A DNA stretch of 64,000 nucleotides from Ferroplasma acidarmanus Fer1 (GTDB lineage: Archaea > Thermoplasmatota > Thermoplasmata > Thermoplasmatales > Thermoplasmataceae): positions 62,001 to 126,000 of the forward strand of contig NC_021592.1 in NCBI RefSeq assembly GCF_000152265.2, read 5' to 3'. Positions within the stretch are counted from its first letter, which is position 1; every line of letters starts with the position of its first letter. Shown one piece after another: positions 45,623-55,050 of this stretch. The notes beneath the pieces were generated by a model. It was not told the DNA's origin. It saw only the letters and a program-made list of their open reading frames with translations, and ran no database searches. A program made the translations under genes and the position numbers.

Positions 45623-45657
45623 CCTGTTATCAATGAATTTAATCATTAAATAACAGG
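45623..45657. other. Hairpin inside the left end of the IS256 element
   Basis: CCTGTTAT (45623-45630) and ATAACAGG (45650-45657) are a perfect 8-bp inverted repeat with a 19-nt loop, between the left terminal repeat and the transposase start. The right end lacks it. A second shared stretch, AAGGATACC, follows it on the left (45659-45667) and abuts the terminal repeat on the right. Confidence 0.6.
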
Positions 45658-45693
45658 AAAGGATACCTCTTTTGAGCAGAGAGGTAACAAAAT

Positions 45694-46854
45694 ATGGAAA
45701 ATACAGATATAAACATATCGGCTCTTTTGAATGTAGATATAGATAAAATACTCAAGCAAACAATAAAGGAGAAAATAGAGAAATTAATGGAAATAGAGTT
45801 AAATGCATATTTAGAGGAAAATCCAGGAATAAAGAATGGGAAATACAAAAGGGATTTAAAGACAAAGTATGGTGAAATAAAACAATTAAATGTTCCCAGA
45901 GACAGGGATAGCAATTTCCATACACAGGTAATAGAACCATATAACAGATCAATAGGAATGGAAGATCTTATAGTATCAATGTATTCCAATGGAATATCTA
46001 CAAGGAGAATAGCAGGTATAATGGAGGATATTTTAGGGAATAAATATTCTAAATCTACTATATCCAGAATAACAGATTTAACCATAGAAGAGGTTTATAA
46101 ATTTATTAACAGGCCATTGGACAAAAGGTATATAGCAGTATTCTTAGATGGATTATTCTTCTATTTAAGAAGGGGAAATGTAGATAAAGAGCCTGTTATA
46201 TTTGCATTAGGAATAAAAGAAACAGGAGAGTATGAAGTATTAGGGTTCTATTTAACAGTTAAAGAATCACATAATGCATACAAGGAAGTACTTGAAGATC
46301 TGTATAATAGAGGATTAAAGGAGCCATTGTTAATTGTAGCAGATGGAATAAAGAATTTAGATGAGGAAGTAATGGAAATATATCCCCGATCAGAATTCCA
46401 ATTGTGTACAATACACTATGCAAGGGGATTAAAATCCAATGTAAGGGAGAAAGATATTGATGAAATAACAATAGATGCGAATAAGATGTTTAAATGTGAT
46501 AATAAGGAAGAAGCTATAATAAGATTTAATGATTTTAAATACAAATGGAAGAGTAAGTATCCTAAAGTTATATACAATACTGAAAAGAATCTAGGTAAAT
46601 TATTAAGATTCTATAATTATCCTGTAAATATAAGGAAATCATTGAAATCTACCAATGCCATAGAGAGATTTAACGGAGAAGTAAGGAGAAGGGTAAAAAC
46701 AATATCATCATTCCCTGATGAAGATTCAGCAATGAAGGTATTCTATTATAAGTCAATAGAATACAATTCAAAGCATGCATTCAGGAAGATGAACGGATAC
46801 TATAAATGCAAGGATGAAATAAAGGAAATGTTTCAGAAGCGGTATCCTTTATAA
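45694..46854 (+). CDS. IS256-family (mutator-type) transposase
   Basis: 386 aa. Catalytic residues are Asp in VFLDGLFF, Asp in LIVADGIKNL and Glu in STNAIERFNGEVRRR, with the C-x2-H motif QLCTIHYARG between the second Asp and the Glu, all characteristic of IS256. The reading frame is intact. GAGAGGTAACAAA before the ATG offers a ribosome site. Confidence 0.95.
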   Translation: MENTDINISALLNVDIDKILKQTIKEKIEKLMEIELNAYLEENPGIKNGKYKRDLKTKYGEIKQLNVPRDRDSNFHTQVIEPYNRSIGMEDLIVSMYSNGISTRRIAGIMEDILGNKYSKSTISRITDLTIEEVYKFINRPLDKRYIAVFLDGLFFYLRRGNVDKEPVIFALGIKETGEYEVLGFYLTVKESHNAYKEVLEDLYNRGLKEPLLIVADGIKNLDEEVMEIYPRSEFQLCTIHYARGLKSNVREKDIDEITIDANKMFKCDNKEEAIIRFNDFKYKWKSKYPKVIYNTEKNLGKLLRFYNYPVNIRKSLKSTNAIERFNGEVRRRVKTISSFPDEDSAMKVFYYKSIEYNSKHAFRKMNGYYKCKDEIKEMFQKRYPL

Positions 46855-47003
46855 ATACACAGAATTCTGGACACAATCCACGGTTATAGCCTGACCTGAT
46901 CATTAAATTATCGTATAATGTTCTCTTATAGTAAAGATTATACGTGTATATAATAAACCAATTCTAAAAAAGCTTATATACATTAGTGTCATACTAATTT
47001 CAT

Positions 47004-48566
47004 ATGGTAGATAATAAAACAAAGCAATATTCTAACCGTCTGATGACCGGGCAGGTTGGAACATGGGGCGCAATAGCTGAGGAAATATCCGCTATGGCAC
47101 CTGCATGCGATTCAATAGCGTTTGTTGTATCATCCGCTGTCTTTGCATTTTTCCTTACGCCATTATCCTTTATTATTGCGACATTGACAATGTTCCTTGA
47201 AGTAAATACTTTATACCATCTGTCAAAGAGGCATGCCAGTGCGGGCGGATACTATGGATATATAGCAAATGCATTTGGGCCAGTTCCAGCAATAAGCGCA
47301 GGATTGATGTATCCAATGTACCAGACAGTTAGTACGGCAGCTATTCCGGTATTCGTAGCAGGTGTAGTCCTCCCTGGCGTTGTAATGTATTTTCTTGGAG
47401 TGGGAATGCCAGCATGGATATGGATACCTTTTATCCTGGCATTTATTATAGTCCCTATTGTCATTGCCATTGTCGGGATAAGGCCACAGATGAAATACAT
47501 ACGTGTAGCTGGATTCTTTGAGATTATTTTCCTTGCTGTGCTTTCAGCTATTATAATTATAAAGGCGCCGGACAACACATTGAATGTATTCAATCCTTTT
47601 GCGTGGCCCCAGTACAGTTCATGGTTTGCCCCTGAAGGAGGGGTTTTTACCGGAGTAGGGCTGGGAATGATATTCGGGCTTACCAGCTTTATTGGATATG
47701 GTGGCTCTGCACCGCTTGGCGAGGAAGCCACAAATCCTAAGGCAATTACAAGATCACTTACTTTTGGCCTTTTTATTGTAGGCATAGTAATGACAGAAGT
47801 AGCATATGCACAGATAGTTGGTTGGGGAATACCCCTGATGCAAACATTCAGTTCAAGTGGAATTCCTGGAATTATTGTTGCAACTACGTATACTGGAATA
47901 GTAGGTGGTGTGATGTTTGCACTGGTGGCATTCAATTCAGCCTTTTCTGATGGCGTTGCAATGCAGGCAAACGCGGGACGTGTTTATTTTGCTATGGGCA
48001 GGGATGGGATTATTCCAAAATTCTTTTCATTTATACATAAAAAATATGTTACGCCTTCAAAGGCATTAATATTCGTAGGTGTGGTTTCATCCATAGTGGC
48101 GGTGCTATCCACTTTCATTGTTGCTATGGGTGCAGGCGTAAGCCCCTATGCCCTGATGGATAATAAGGCAAGTGACCCTGTAATAATAAAAGCCCTCACA
48201 GATACATTCCAGTTTCTCACAACCATGGCTCTCGCCGGATTAATTATAACCCATATTCTTCTTAATACGAGTGTAATGACAATGTTTAGAAGATTAAAAG
48301 AGAAACACACCGGAATACGTGATATCGTATTACATATGACCCAGCATTATCTATTCCCTTCCATAGCAACCGTAATATTTATCTTCGTTCTTTATGAGTC
48401 ACTTGTACCACCGGTGTATCCCATTACATATGCTATACTTATCATAGGTGTTTATACAGTGTTTTCGGTAGTATACGCACTTTATATAAAATATAAAAAG
48501 CCGGAGCTGGCAAAAAAAGCAGGTAAGTATGTAAATATTGTAGATGAAGAACACGATAAAAGTTAG
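47004..48566 (+). CDS. APC-family amino-acid permease
   Basis: 520 aa with about twelve helices. GTWGAIAEEISAMAPACDSIAFV near the start and RHASAGGYYGYIANAFGPVPA after helix 2 are the conserved first and second parts of APC transporters, and FIGYGGSAPLGEEATNPKAITRSL in the helix 6-7 region is the standard APC loop with the acidic residue. It imports amino acids or amines, probably with protons. It converges with the ABC ATPase gene, overlapping by 4 bp at the stop codons. Confidence 0.92.
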   Translation: MVDNKTKQYSNRLMTGQVGTWGAIAEEISAMAPACDSIAFVVSSAVFAFFLTPLSFIIATLTMFLEVNTLYHLSKRHASAGGYYGYIANAFGPVPAISAGLMYPMYQTVSTAAIPVFVAGVVLPGVVMYFLGVGMPAWIWIPFILAFIIVPIVIAIVGIRPQMKYIRVAGFFEIIFLAVLSAIIIIKAPDNTLNVFNPFAWPQYSSWFAPEGGVFTGVGLGMIFGLTSFIGYGGSAPLGEEATNPKAITRSLTFGLFIVGIVMTEVAYAQIVGWGIPLMQTFSSSGIPGIIVATTYTGIVGGVMFALVAFNSAFSDGVAMQANAGRVYFAMGRDGIIPKFFSFIHKKYVTPSKALIFVGVVSSIVAVLSTFIVAMGAGVSPYALMDNKASDPVIIKALTDTFQFLTTMALAGLIITHILLNTSVMTMFRRLKEKHTGIRDIVLHMTQHYLFPSIATVIFIFVLYESLVPPVYPITYAILIIGVYTVFSVVYALYIKYKKPELAKKAGKYVNIVDEEHDKS

Positions 48567-49300
48567 ATTCTCCTGTGATAATCAGGAGAATATTTTATTA
48601 ATTCTTTTGTGAAATCATTTAGTGGGTCATTCATTATCTTATCAGTATAATTTTCCTCTATTATTTTTCCGTGGTTCAGAATATAGACATAGTCTGAAGC
48701 AAAAGCAATCCTGTTAATATCGTGGTCTATATAAATTATTGAAATGGTTTTCTTCAACTGCTTGAGAAAATTTAATGTTTTAAAGAGCGTAATTGAATCC
48801 ATCATGGAAAAGGCTTCATCCAGGACTATAAACTCAGGTTCTGGGATTATTGATATAGCTAAGGCAAGTTTCTGCAGTTCTCCCCCGGACAATGAATGCC
48901 CGTAACGGTCCTTGTAAATGCTATAATCCATCCCTGCGATCTCCAGCTTTTTAATGGCATCGCTCATTTCTACATTATTGATGCTTGCAGCGGTTGCAAG
49001 ATGCCATTCTACAGTTTTTACAGGATTCATTGATGTGTACGGGTCCTGGAATACATACCTGACAGACCCGAGGGTTCTAACCAGTGAACTATTGTAAAGG
49101 ATTTGCCCTGCATAATCAGTATCGTAGCCGGTTATTATGTTAGCCAGTGTTGTCTTTCCAGATCCTGATGCTCCTGTAATCCCGCTGATATTATTGTTCC
49201 GGAATGTTGTGGATATATTATCAAGTGCATATAAATCATGATATTTCATATATCCTGATCTTATCTTATAAACTTTTGATATGCCATCAAGCTGTATCAT
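48563..49300 (-). CDS. Peptide/nickel-type ABC ATPase (DppF-like)
   Basis: 245 aa. Walker A GASGSGKT (43-50), Q-loop FQDPYTSMNP typical of the oligopeptide transporter group, signature LSGGELQKLALA (137-148), Walker B FIVLDEA (157-163) and the H-loop His193 (YIDHD) are all present. It overlaps the partner ATPase gene upstream by 14 bp. Together they would form the ATPase pair of a peptide importer, but no permease or binding protein gene is next to them, so they must work with components coded elsewhere or be an orphan pair. Confidence 0.9.
   Translation of the reverse strand: MIQLDGISKVYKIRSGYMKYHDLYALDNISTTFRNNNISGITGASGSGKTTLANIITGYDTDYAGQILYNSSLVRTLGSVRYVFQDPYTSMNPVKTVEWHLATAASINNVEMSDAIKKLEIAGMDYSIYKDRYGHSLSGGELQKLALAISIIPEPEFIVLDEAFSMMDSITLFKTLNFLKQLKKTISIIYIDHDINRIAFASDYVYILNHGKIIEENYTDKIMNDPLNDFTKELIKYSPDYHRRI
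48567..48591. terminator. Perfect 9-bp hairpin between convergent genes
   Basis: ATTCTCCTG (48567-48575), loop of 7 nt, CAGGAGAAT (48583-48591), followed by ATTTTATT on the plus strand. It starts right after the APC permease stop and lies within the last codons of the convergent ABC gene, so it can act on both transcripts. Confidence 0.6.
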
Positions 49301-50189
49301 TTTTCCACCCCGGATAATTTATGCAGCGTACTCCATGGTTATTTATAGTTCTGTATTCAATCTGTGATTCACATTCTTTAGTCCAGTACCTGCAATTATT
49401 GATAAATACGCATCCACCATATTTTTTATTATTTATTTCGATATATTCTCTATTGCGGTTTGAATATAATGGCACATATTTCAGTAGTGTGTCAGTATAT
49501 GGGTGGAATGGTCCATCAAGTATGCTTGAATATTCACCATCCTCTATTATTTCACCACCATAGAGTATGTAAACTCTGTCACACACCTGGAACAATGCGT
49601 TTACATCGTTGCTGGAAAAAAGTACAGAAGCTTTCTTTTTAATAGTTTTTAACATAATAAGAAGGTTATATGTAGATATTGAATCAAGCCCTGTTGTAGG
49701 CTCATCCAGCACCAGCAATTCAGGATTTGTAAGCAAAGCCATGGCAATAACCACACGATGCCTCATTCCATCACTTAACTGGATAGCCTTCATATTAAAT
49801 ATTTCAGGGTCAAGGTTCAGTTCTTTGAATAATAACCGGACATATTCCTTATCAAAGGATTTCCAGTCATAAAGCTTGCCTATCTGAAAATTTACCGTTT
49901 TGAGTGGCTTAAGGCTGTTAAAAGAATCCTGTTTAACGTAAATAGCCACACGCCTGTATTTGCCATAATTTTCCTTCCGGTATATGCTTTTTCCATTATA
50001 CAGAACATCTCCTTCACTGGCATATATATCTCCCATAATGGATTTCATAAGTGTGGTTTTTCCTGAACCATTTGCACCCAGTACACCAACTATTTCATGG
50101 TCTGCAACATGCATATTGATATTTTTTAAAATCTCTGTATATTTTTTATCACTATAATAGCCAGAATGAAGGTTGTTGACCTGAAGCAT
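49287..50189 (-). CDS. Peptide-type ABC ATPase (DppD-like) with altered H-loop and signature
   Basis: 300 aa. Walker A GANGSGKT (38-45), Walker B LLVLDEPTTGLD (158-169) and a C-terminal Cys-rich tail (GGCVFINNCRYW...C...C) typical of OppD/DppD proteins are seen. Two key sites deviate: the signature reads LSDGMRHR, not LSGGxxQR, and the H-loop reads FSSNDVNAL, with Asn194 for the switch histidine. One of the two composite sites in the heterodimer is therefore probably inactive. It is the first gene of the two-gene operon, with TATA-like DNA before 50189. Confidence 0.88.
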   Translation of the reverse strand: MLQVNNLHSGYYSDKKYTEILKNINMHVADHEIVGVLGANGSGKTTLMKSIMGDIYASEGDVLYNGKSIYRKENYGKYRRVAIYVKQDSFNSLKPLKTVNFQIGKLYDWKSFDKEYVRLLFKELNLDPEIFNMKAIQLSDGMRHRVVIAMALLTNPELLVLDEPTTGLDSISTYNLLIMLKTIKKKASVLFSSNDVNALFQVCDRVYILYGGEIIEDGEYSSILDGPFHPYTDTLLKYVPLYSNRNREYIEINNKKYGGCVFINNCRYWTKECESQIEYRTINNHGVRCINYPGWKNDTA

Positions 50190-50745
50190 AAAAGTTAATC
50201 AGGGGAGTATATATAAATATTAGTAATATACTAATAGTTAAGTCAGGATTTTTTAGAAAGTGCTTTCAATCCACCTTGATCATTATCATTAAAATATTTT
50301 TCTAATTTCAATTAGACTAATCTGAATTAGACTAAAATAAATTTCATTGTTTATTTTTATAATAAAAAACCCCAGCATTTTCTTAACAATTCCAGTGATT
50401 TCAATATATGGTAAAGACTCTGGATTTTTATTATTTAATGCATTAAAGTGCCAGGTATCTTAACAACTGGAGATTTTTAACCAACTTATATTGCATTTTT
50501 GCTTCCTCCTGCCTAATATGGTGTGGAGATTAATACAGTGTCACAGATTCTATTACGGATATATCATCTCCGGAGTCTCCAGAGAGCAGAGCATTATTCG
50601 TTTAGCATAATATGTCTTAACATACATGGAATTTAGGTTATGAATATATAAGTGCAACCATAAGAAAGATTTGTTCAAATAGAAAATTGATTTTGTGATT
50701 AACCTGTTAACTAAATATCTTTATACGCATATATAATTCTACCGT
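50190..50745. other. Divergent intergenic region with a short tandem repeat
   Basis: 556 bp. AATTAGACTAA occurs twice at 50310-50320 and 50325-50335, a possible regulator site. CTTTATACGC at about 50719-50728 is the probable TATA box of the gene at 50746. No ORF or RNA recognised. Confidence 0.45.
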
Positions 50746-51336
50746 GTGGTACAGAGCGAAACACATGGCATAACACTGGACAGTAGATTTAACATGAAAA
50801 ATTCATTTATACGTGGATTTTCCATGCTCATAGTCCCACCAGTGCTGCTTATTATAATTTTACTTGCTCATAATTTCTATTCCCTGGAGTATTTTCACGT
50901 GGTTGCAGGATCAATGTGGACGGGGATGGACCTCATACTGGGAATATTTTTTTCCTATGTTATGAGGGGATTGGATAATTTCGAGAAAACCAGAATTTCC
51001 ATGAGGTTAACTCCAACAATGCTGTATTTTATGCCCGCAATATCAGCATCAACAATCACAGCCGGCATATATACAGCAATGGCACTACACATACCATTTT
51101 CATCTCCATATATCATAGCTGCTCTTGTTATATCTGCAATTCTCTTTATTGAAGGCATAGGGATTTTCCTGCCAAACGAACTCCGTGTTTATAACGAAAT
51201 TCTACATGGTGCAAAGAACACAGAAAAAATTGTGCGGTTAACAATGTTAAACCTTAAATTATCTCTGGTACAGGTAATATTCCAGATCACTATAATTTTG
51301 ATTATGGCACATTTTTCAGTGCGGGTGAATTTTTGA
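50746..51336 (+). CDS. Membrane protein of an HV-x-G-x-W-T-G family, copy 1
   Basis: 196 aa with four or five helices. The motif YFHVVAGSMWTGMDLILGIFF in helix 2, followed by RLTPTMLYFMPAISA, is repeated in the next gene, so the two are paralogues and probably form a heteromer. The helix histidine and tryptophan recall membrane proteins of the DUF2269 type, but I cannot name the family firmly. A GTG at 50746 is taken as start because a TATA-like element lies 25 nt before; an ATG at 50794 is the alternative. Confidence 0.7.
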   Translation: MVQSETHGITLDSRFNMKNSFIRGFSMLIVPPVLLIIILLAHNFYSLEYFHVVAGSMWTGMDLILGIFFSYVMRGLDNFEKTRISMRLTPTMLYFMPAISASTITAGIYTAMALHIPFSSPYIIAALVISAILFIEGIGIFLPNELRVYNEILHGAKNTEKIVRLTMLNLKLSLVQVIFQITIILIMAHFSVRVNF

Positions 51337-51887
51337 ATAATTCAAAAAATATTGGCCATGAAATACGTATGGGAGTTATTGCACTGGTAGTACCTGCAAT
51401 AGCGTTTATAGCGGCACTTATAATTCCAGGAATTTTAATTCTTGACTATGTTCACGTCCTTTTTGGTGCCTTATGGACAGGTGTTGATGTCTTCATGGGG
51501 CTAATATTCTTTATTGTGCTTTCAGGGATGGAAGATAAAATCAGATCTGACATTTCCTTTAGATTAATTCCTATGCTCTTATATTTTATTCCTGCAATGT
51601 CCGTATTCACGCCTTTACTTGGCTTCACCCTTGCCATGAGGGAAAACATATTCAGGTTAGATTACCTGTTCATAGCAATCATAACAATTTCAATTATCCT
51701 CGCAGTGGTGTCCTTTGCTGTAATTGTTCCCGCAATATACAGTATTTATACGGGATTTAAAAGCAATAATGTTGATGAAAGCAGGAATGGGAAATTATTA
51801 ATGCGTATTGCAAAGGCTGCATCCCTACAGATGGTTTTACAAATTATTATTATAAGCTTAATGGCATATATCGTTGTTTTTATTTAA
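51333..51887 (+). CDS. Membrane protein of an HV-x-G-x-W-T-G family, copy 2
   Basis: 184 aa, paralogue of the preceding gene: YVHVLFGALWTGVDVFMGLIFF and RLIPMLLYFIPAMSV align with it. The start is a TTG at 51333 overlapping the upstream stop by 4 bp, with GGGTGA 5-9 nt before it as a ribosome site. The two membrane proteins and the broken TDT transporter downstream (80-bp gap) may once have worked together, for example in export of a weak acid or anion. Confidence 0.7.
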   Translation: MNNSKNIGHEIRMGVIALVVPAIAFIAALIIPGILILDYVHVLFGALWTGVDVFMGLIFFIVLSGMEDKIRSDISFRLIPMLLYFIPAMSVFTPLLGFTLAMRENIFRLDYLFIAIITISIILAVVSFAVIVPAIYSIYTGFKSNNVDESRNGKLLMRIAKAASLQMVLQIIIISLMAYIVVFI

Positions 51888-52511
51888 ACTTTTTAGTTAC
51901 AGTAGATAACATAGCTGAATATGGACTAATATAAAGCTTTAAATGATTTTTTTAATTTCTGAATAAATGGCATCAAAGAAATTTAACATACCTGTATCCG
52001 CATTTTCCTCTGTTATGGGTATGGAAATTTCCTCCATTGCATTTCATTTTCATAGATTGGCAGCTATATCTGGATTCTTAGAATACCTTGGGGTTATAGT
52101 CTATGTATTTTTAGTTGTATATTTTATCTTTATGCTGGTGTACCGCAAAAAAATAATAAAGAATAAAACAATGGTCCCTGCATCTTTCGCGTTTGCGGCA
52201 GGCAGCAGCGTGCTTGGTTCTAGATTGTATATGGGCGGCTTCATATTTTTCTCAAAAATACTATTGTTAATTGCAATAATTTTCATAATTTATCTAGGTT
52301 TCCTGTTACTGGCAAAGACCATCAGAAAAAGAGAAATTCCTGAAATTTATTTTATGTTTATGCCCTTTATAGGCGTGTTAAGCCTCTCAAATCTGTTCAC
52401 ACATCTGCATGGAGCTTTTAATCCTGCAATATCAATATGGGTTCCGGTATCACTTTTTATCATAGGAAATCTATCATGGATTATAACAATTTTAAGTTTT
52501 ATAAATTATAA

Positions 52512-53510
52512 TAGAGTGTCTCACATTTCATAAAATATCAGACAAATGTCGAACATTATTAACAAAAAAACAATAATGGGATATGCCCTCACAGCAAATC
52601 CCATTGATTATGGAAATCATAGATAATATTGTTTCGCCTGATGACAGGAAAAGAAAGTACACAGATAGACAGATATTGAAGGTACTGATAGTTTTACAGA
52701 TTTTCAATATATCTTATAGATCAGCCAGAATATTCCTCACAAACCATGAGGAATATATCAGAATGGCTGGTATCACAGAAATACCAAGCTTCCAGACCCT
52801 TTCAAGGAGGGCAAGGATGATAGACCTCCATGCTATAAACAACGAAATTACCTATCTTTATTCAGTTGAATCCATAGCTGCAATAGATTCATTTATAATC
52901 CATACATGCAAGCATTCAACTGCAATGAGGAGAAAAGTATGGGGTAATTATAAAGACCCTGTATCTGGATGGTCAAAGACCACAAAGGGATGGTCTTATG
53001 GTAGAAAATGCCATATGTCAATAGATATAGATTCTCTCATTATAATGGAATGGCTTATTACAAAGGGAAATATGCATGATTCACATGTGTCGCATGATAT
53101 GGTGGATTCTGTGAGAGACTTCTCATATATTCTTGCAGATTCAGCTTACGATGCATCAGATATTTATGATTATATATTTGAAAATACACATGCTCTACCT
53201 GTAATTGATACCAATAAGAGAAGAGGGATAGTAGATAATAGATTACCAGTAAACAGGAAAATAGGCATTGACCTGAGAAAAGAATATGCTTCAATGTATC
53301 CTCTTAGGTGGGAAATAGAACGTACCTTCAGCATACTTGAAGAGATTATGAAAGCAGAGTATATCTGGTACACTGTGAACAGGGACTATGATACTGCAAT
53401 TGGATTAAAGGCCATTGCATACAATCTCATGGTAATATCAAACAGGGTACTGGGAGAAAAACCAAGGAGGATAATGAAAATCGTCAATTGTTAAAATGTG
53501 AGACACCCTA
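52512..53510 (+). mobile_element. 999-bp IS4/IS5-like insertion sequence with 9-bp target duplication
   Basis: The ends are TAGAGTGTCTCACATTT (52512-52528) and, reversed, TAGGGTGTCTCACATTT (53494-53510): a 17-bp inverted repeat with one mismatch. AAATTATAA flanks both sides (52503-52511 and 53511-53519). It carries one transposase gene and interrupts a TDT transporter gene. Confidence 0.95.
52583..53494 (+). CDS. DDE transposase of the 999-bp element
   Basis: 303 aa. The triad is Asp in AAIDSFII, Asp in ILADSAYDA and Glu in YPLRWEIERTFSILEE, an R-(3)-E arrangement as in the IS4/IS5 superfamily. KRKYTDRQILKVLIVLQIFN at the N-terminus is the usual DNA-binding start. The frame is intact and ends at the inner edge of the right terminal repeat. 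With near-perfect terminal repeats, the element looks capable of movement. Confidence 0.92.
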   Translation: MPSQQIPLIMEIIDNIVSPDDRKRKYTDRQILKVLIVLQIFNISYRSARIFLTNHEEYIRMAGITEIPSFQTLSRRARMIDLHAINNEITYLYSVESIAAIDSFIIHTCKHSTAMRRKVWGNYKDPVSGWSKTTKGWSYGRKCHMSIDIDSLIIMEWLITKGNMHDSHVSHDMVDSVRDFSYILADSAYDASDIYDYIFENTHALPVIDTNKRRGIVDNRLPVNRKIGIDLRKEYASMYPLRWEIERTFSILEEIMKAEYIWYTVNRDYDTAIGLKAIAYNLMVISNRVLGEKPRRIMKIVNC

Positions 53511-53996
53511 AAATTATAAGAAATATTTCAACTATAAGAGTTTAAATGGATTTTATATGATCTATGCAGGGATATCTTCCCTAACAACGGTATCCGGAAC
53601 ACTGATAATAGAAAATTATGGGTTACATGGCAATAGCTTCTATGTATTGATTCATTGGATTGTAACAGTGGATTATGCCTATTCTGTGGGTTTATCCGTG
53701 TTTTTAATTCTATTTTCTATCCTGAAAATAATCAAAAACAGTATTGATTTAAATTATAAAATATCTATTTGGGGAGCAGTATTCCCATTTGGCGTGCTTT
53801 CAAGTGCCTCATATCTTACAGGCAGATATAACCATATAAATATTCTTTCTTTCCTGTCATTATTCTATGTTTCAGTAGCATTATCCCTTATAATAATAGG
53901 AATTATACAGATTATAGTCTTACTGGGCAAAGGTAAACCCTAATAGATAAGAGAGACTCATTATTACTGGAAATAAAGAATATGGATGCATTATAT

Positions 53997-54986
53997 TTAT
54001 GGCCGGGATATGCTATCTCTTAATCCCTTAATGTATCCTATAGAATATATTCTTCCGGAATATGAATATCCTGGAACTAACTCAATATCCCCTTCCAGGG
54101 TTGGTGTATGGTCAACTCTCATTATGCCATTGTAATTTATATCATTATATGCCTTCATGCATGCAGCCATATCGGTCCTGCCTTCGTTTATCAGGCTTTC
54201 CTGGTAATTATATTTATTTCCGTTTACATCCCTGAAATGCACAAAAAATATTCTGTCATTGAAATGCCTTATTGCAGAAGGAAGGTTATCAGTCATAAGG
54301 GTGAAATTACCCTGGCAAAGTGTTATGCCATTATATTTGCTTCTATTTAATTCTAACAGTTTATCATATGATTCTATAGAATTCATTATTCTATCAATCC
54401 CCCTGAAGTTTTCTATGGGCGGGTCATCGGGATGCATTGCCAGCTTCACATCGTTTTCCTCAGCTACCGGGATAATATTGTCAAGAAAATATTTTAGATT
54501 TTTCCATAATTCATCTTTTCCAATCTTTCCCATCACCGGTGGTTCTATATTTTTTATGTCATTATAGTCAAAGCCAGATACATACTCACCATTTTTTCCT
54601 ATAATATCTGATTTTGTCCTCGACCATCCTGACCCGGCCATCCAGTTATAACACCAGATTTTTATGTTCAATTCACCCATGTTTTCTATCATTTTAGAAA
54701 TATAATCGATTTCTTTTTCCCTGTCGCTGTTGCCATACATAATTCCATTCATCGGAGGGTTGTCTTCAATGGCAATCAAGTTTAATCCACTGTCCTGCAA
54801 CATATTCATGTATTTCATCAGGGGGTAATAATCCCAGGGCTCGTCTTCTGTAGACTTTCTCCAATCATTATAATTCCTTGGCAATACTCCTACTGCGTCA
54901 TTAACCCCTATCTGTTTTAATATTTTCCAGAATCTATCTGGTTTTGATTCCAGTATAATTTCTGCCAGTTTAAAATTCAATGCCAT
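53997..54986 (-). CDS. uxuA: Mannonate dehydratase
   Basis: 329 aa, a TIM-barrel protein of the UxuA type. Recognisable are the region [14 protein letters not shown] near the start, [10 protein letters not shown] in the middle (His and Asp for metal and substrate), LCQGNF, HFRDVNG and DHTPTL near the end. It dehydrates D-mannonate to 2-keto-3-deoxygluconate, which feeds the archaeal Entner-Doudoroff-type route. It is the second gene of an operon with an SDR oxidoreductase that could supply mannonate, so hexuronate catabolism is the likely role. Confidence 0.9.
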   Translation of the reverse strand: MALNFKLAEIILESKPDRFWKILKQIGVNDAVGVLPRNYNDWRKSTEDEPWDYYPLMKYMNMLQDSGLNLIAIEDNPPMNGIMYGNSDREKEIDYISKMIENMGELNIKIWCYNWMAGSGWSRTKSDIIGKNGEYVSGFDYNDIKNIEPPVMGKIGKDELWKNLKYFLDNIIPVAEENDVKLAMHPDDPPIENFRGIDRIMNSIESYDKLLELNRSKYNGITLCQGNFTLMTDNLPSAIRHFNDRIFFVHFRDVNGNKYNYQESLINEGRTDMAACMKAYNDINYNGIMRVDHTPTLEGDIELVPGYSYSGRIYSIGYIKGLRDSISRP

Positions 54987-55050
54987 AATATGTTAATGTG
55001 AATAAATTATTAAATTATCGTGGCGCAACATTAATATTTATTCCCGTTTC

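Larger units (their letters stand above)
45588..46878 (+). mobile_element. IS256-family insertion sequence with 8-bp target duplication
   Basis: 1291 bp. CACGGTTA is present at both edges (45580-45587 and 46879-46886), an exact 8-bp target duplication of the length IS256 makes. The terminal inverted repeats are about 31 bp: left GGTTGTGTATGTAATTTTGT..., right (reversed) GATTGTGTCCAGAATTCTGT..., roughly 23 of 31 matching and ending in TATAAA. One transposase gene fills the element. The perfect duplication points to a recent insertion. Confidence 0.92.
51967..53943 (+). pseudogene. TDT-family (TehA/SLAC1-like) transporter interrupted by an insertion sequence
   Basis: The left part (51967-52511) encodes IPVSAFSSVMGMEISSIAF, the TDT start motif, and six helices. 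The right part (53520-53943) encodes the last helices, with WGAVFPFGVLSSAS, the TDT helix-9 signature. Between them is a 999-bp element. Deleting 52512-53519 (element plus one copy of the AAATTATAA duplication) joins them in frame as ILSFINYKKYFNYKSLNGFY, giving one protein of about 322 aa. So the insertion is the only lesion. The intact relative at 13324 may cover its function. Confidence 0.92.

Noticed and set aside
47252-47935. 227-codon open frame on the minus strand
   Set aside because: It lies fully inside the APC permease gene and has a Pro/Thr/Ile-rich composition typical of an antisense shadow.
50310-50335. AATTAGACTAA tandem pair as a CRISPR-like or origin repeat
   Set aside because: Only two copies; at most a regulator site.
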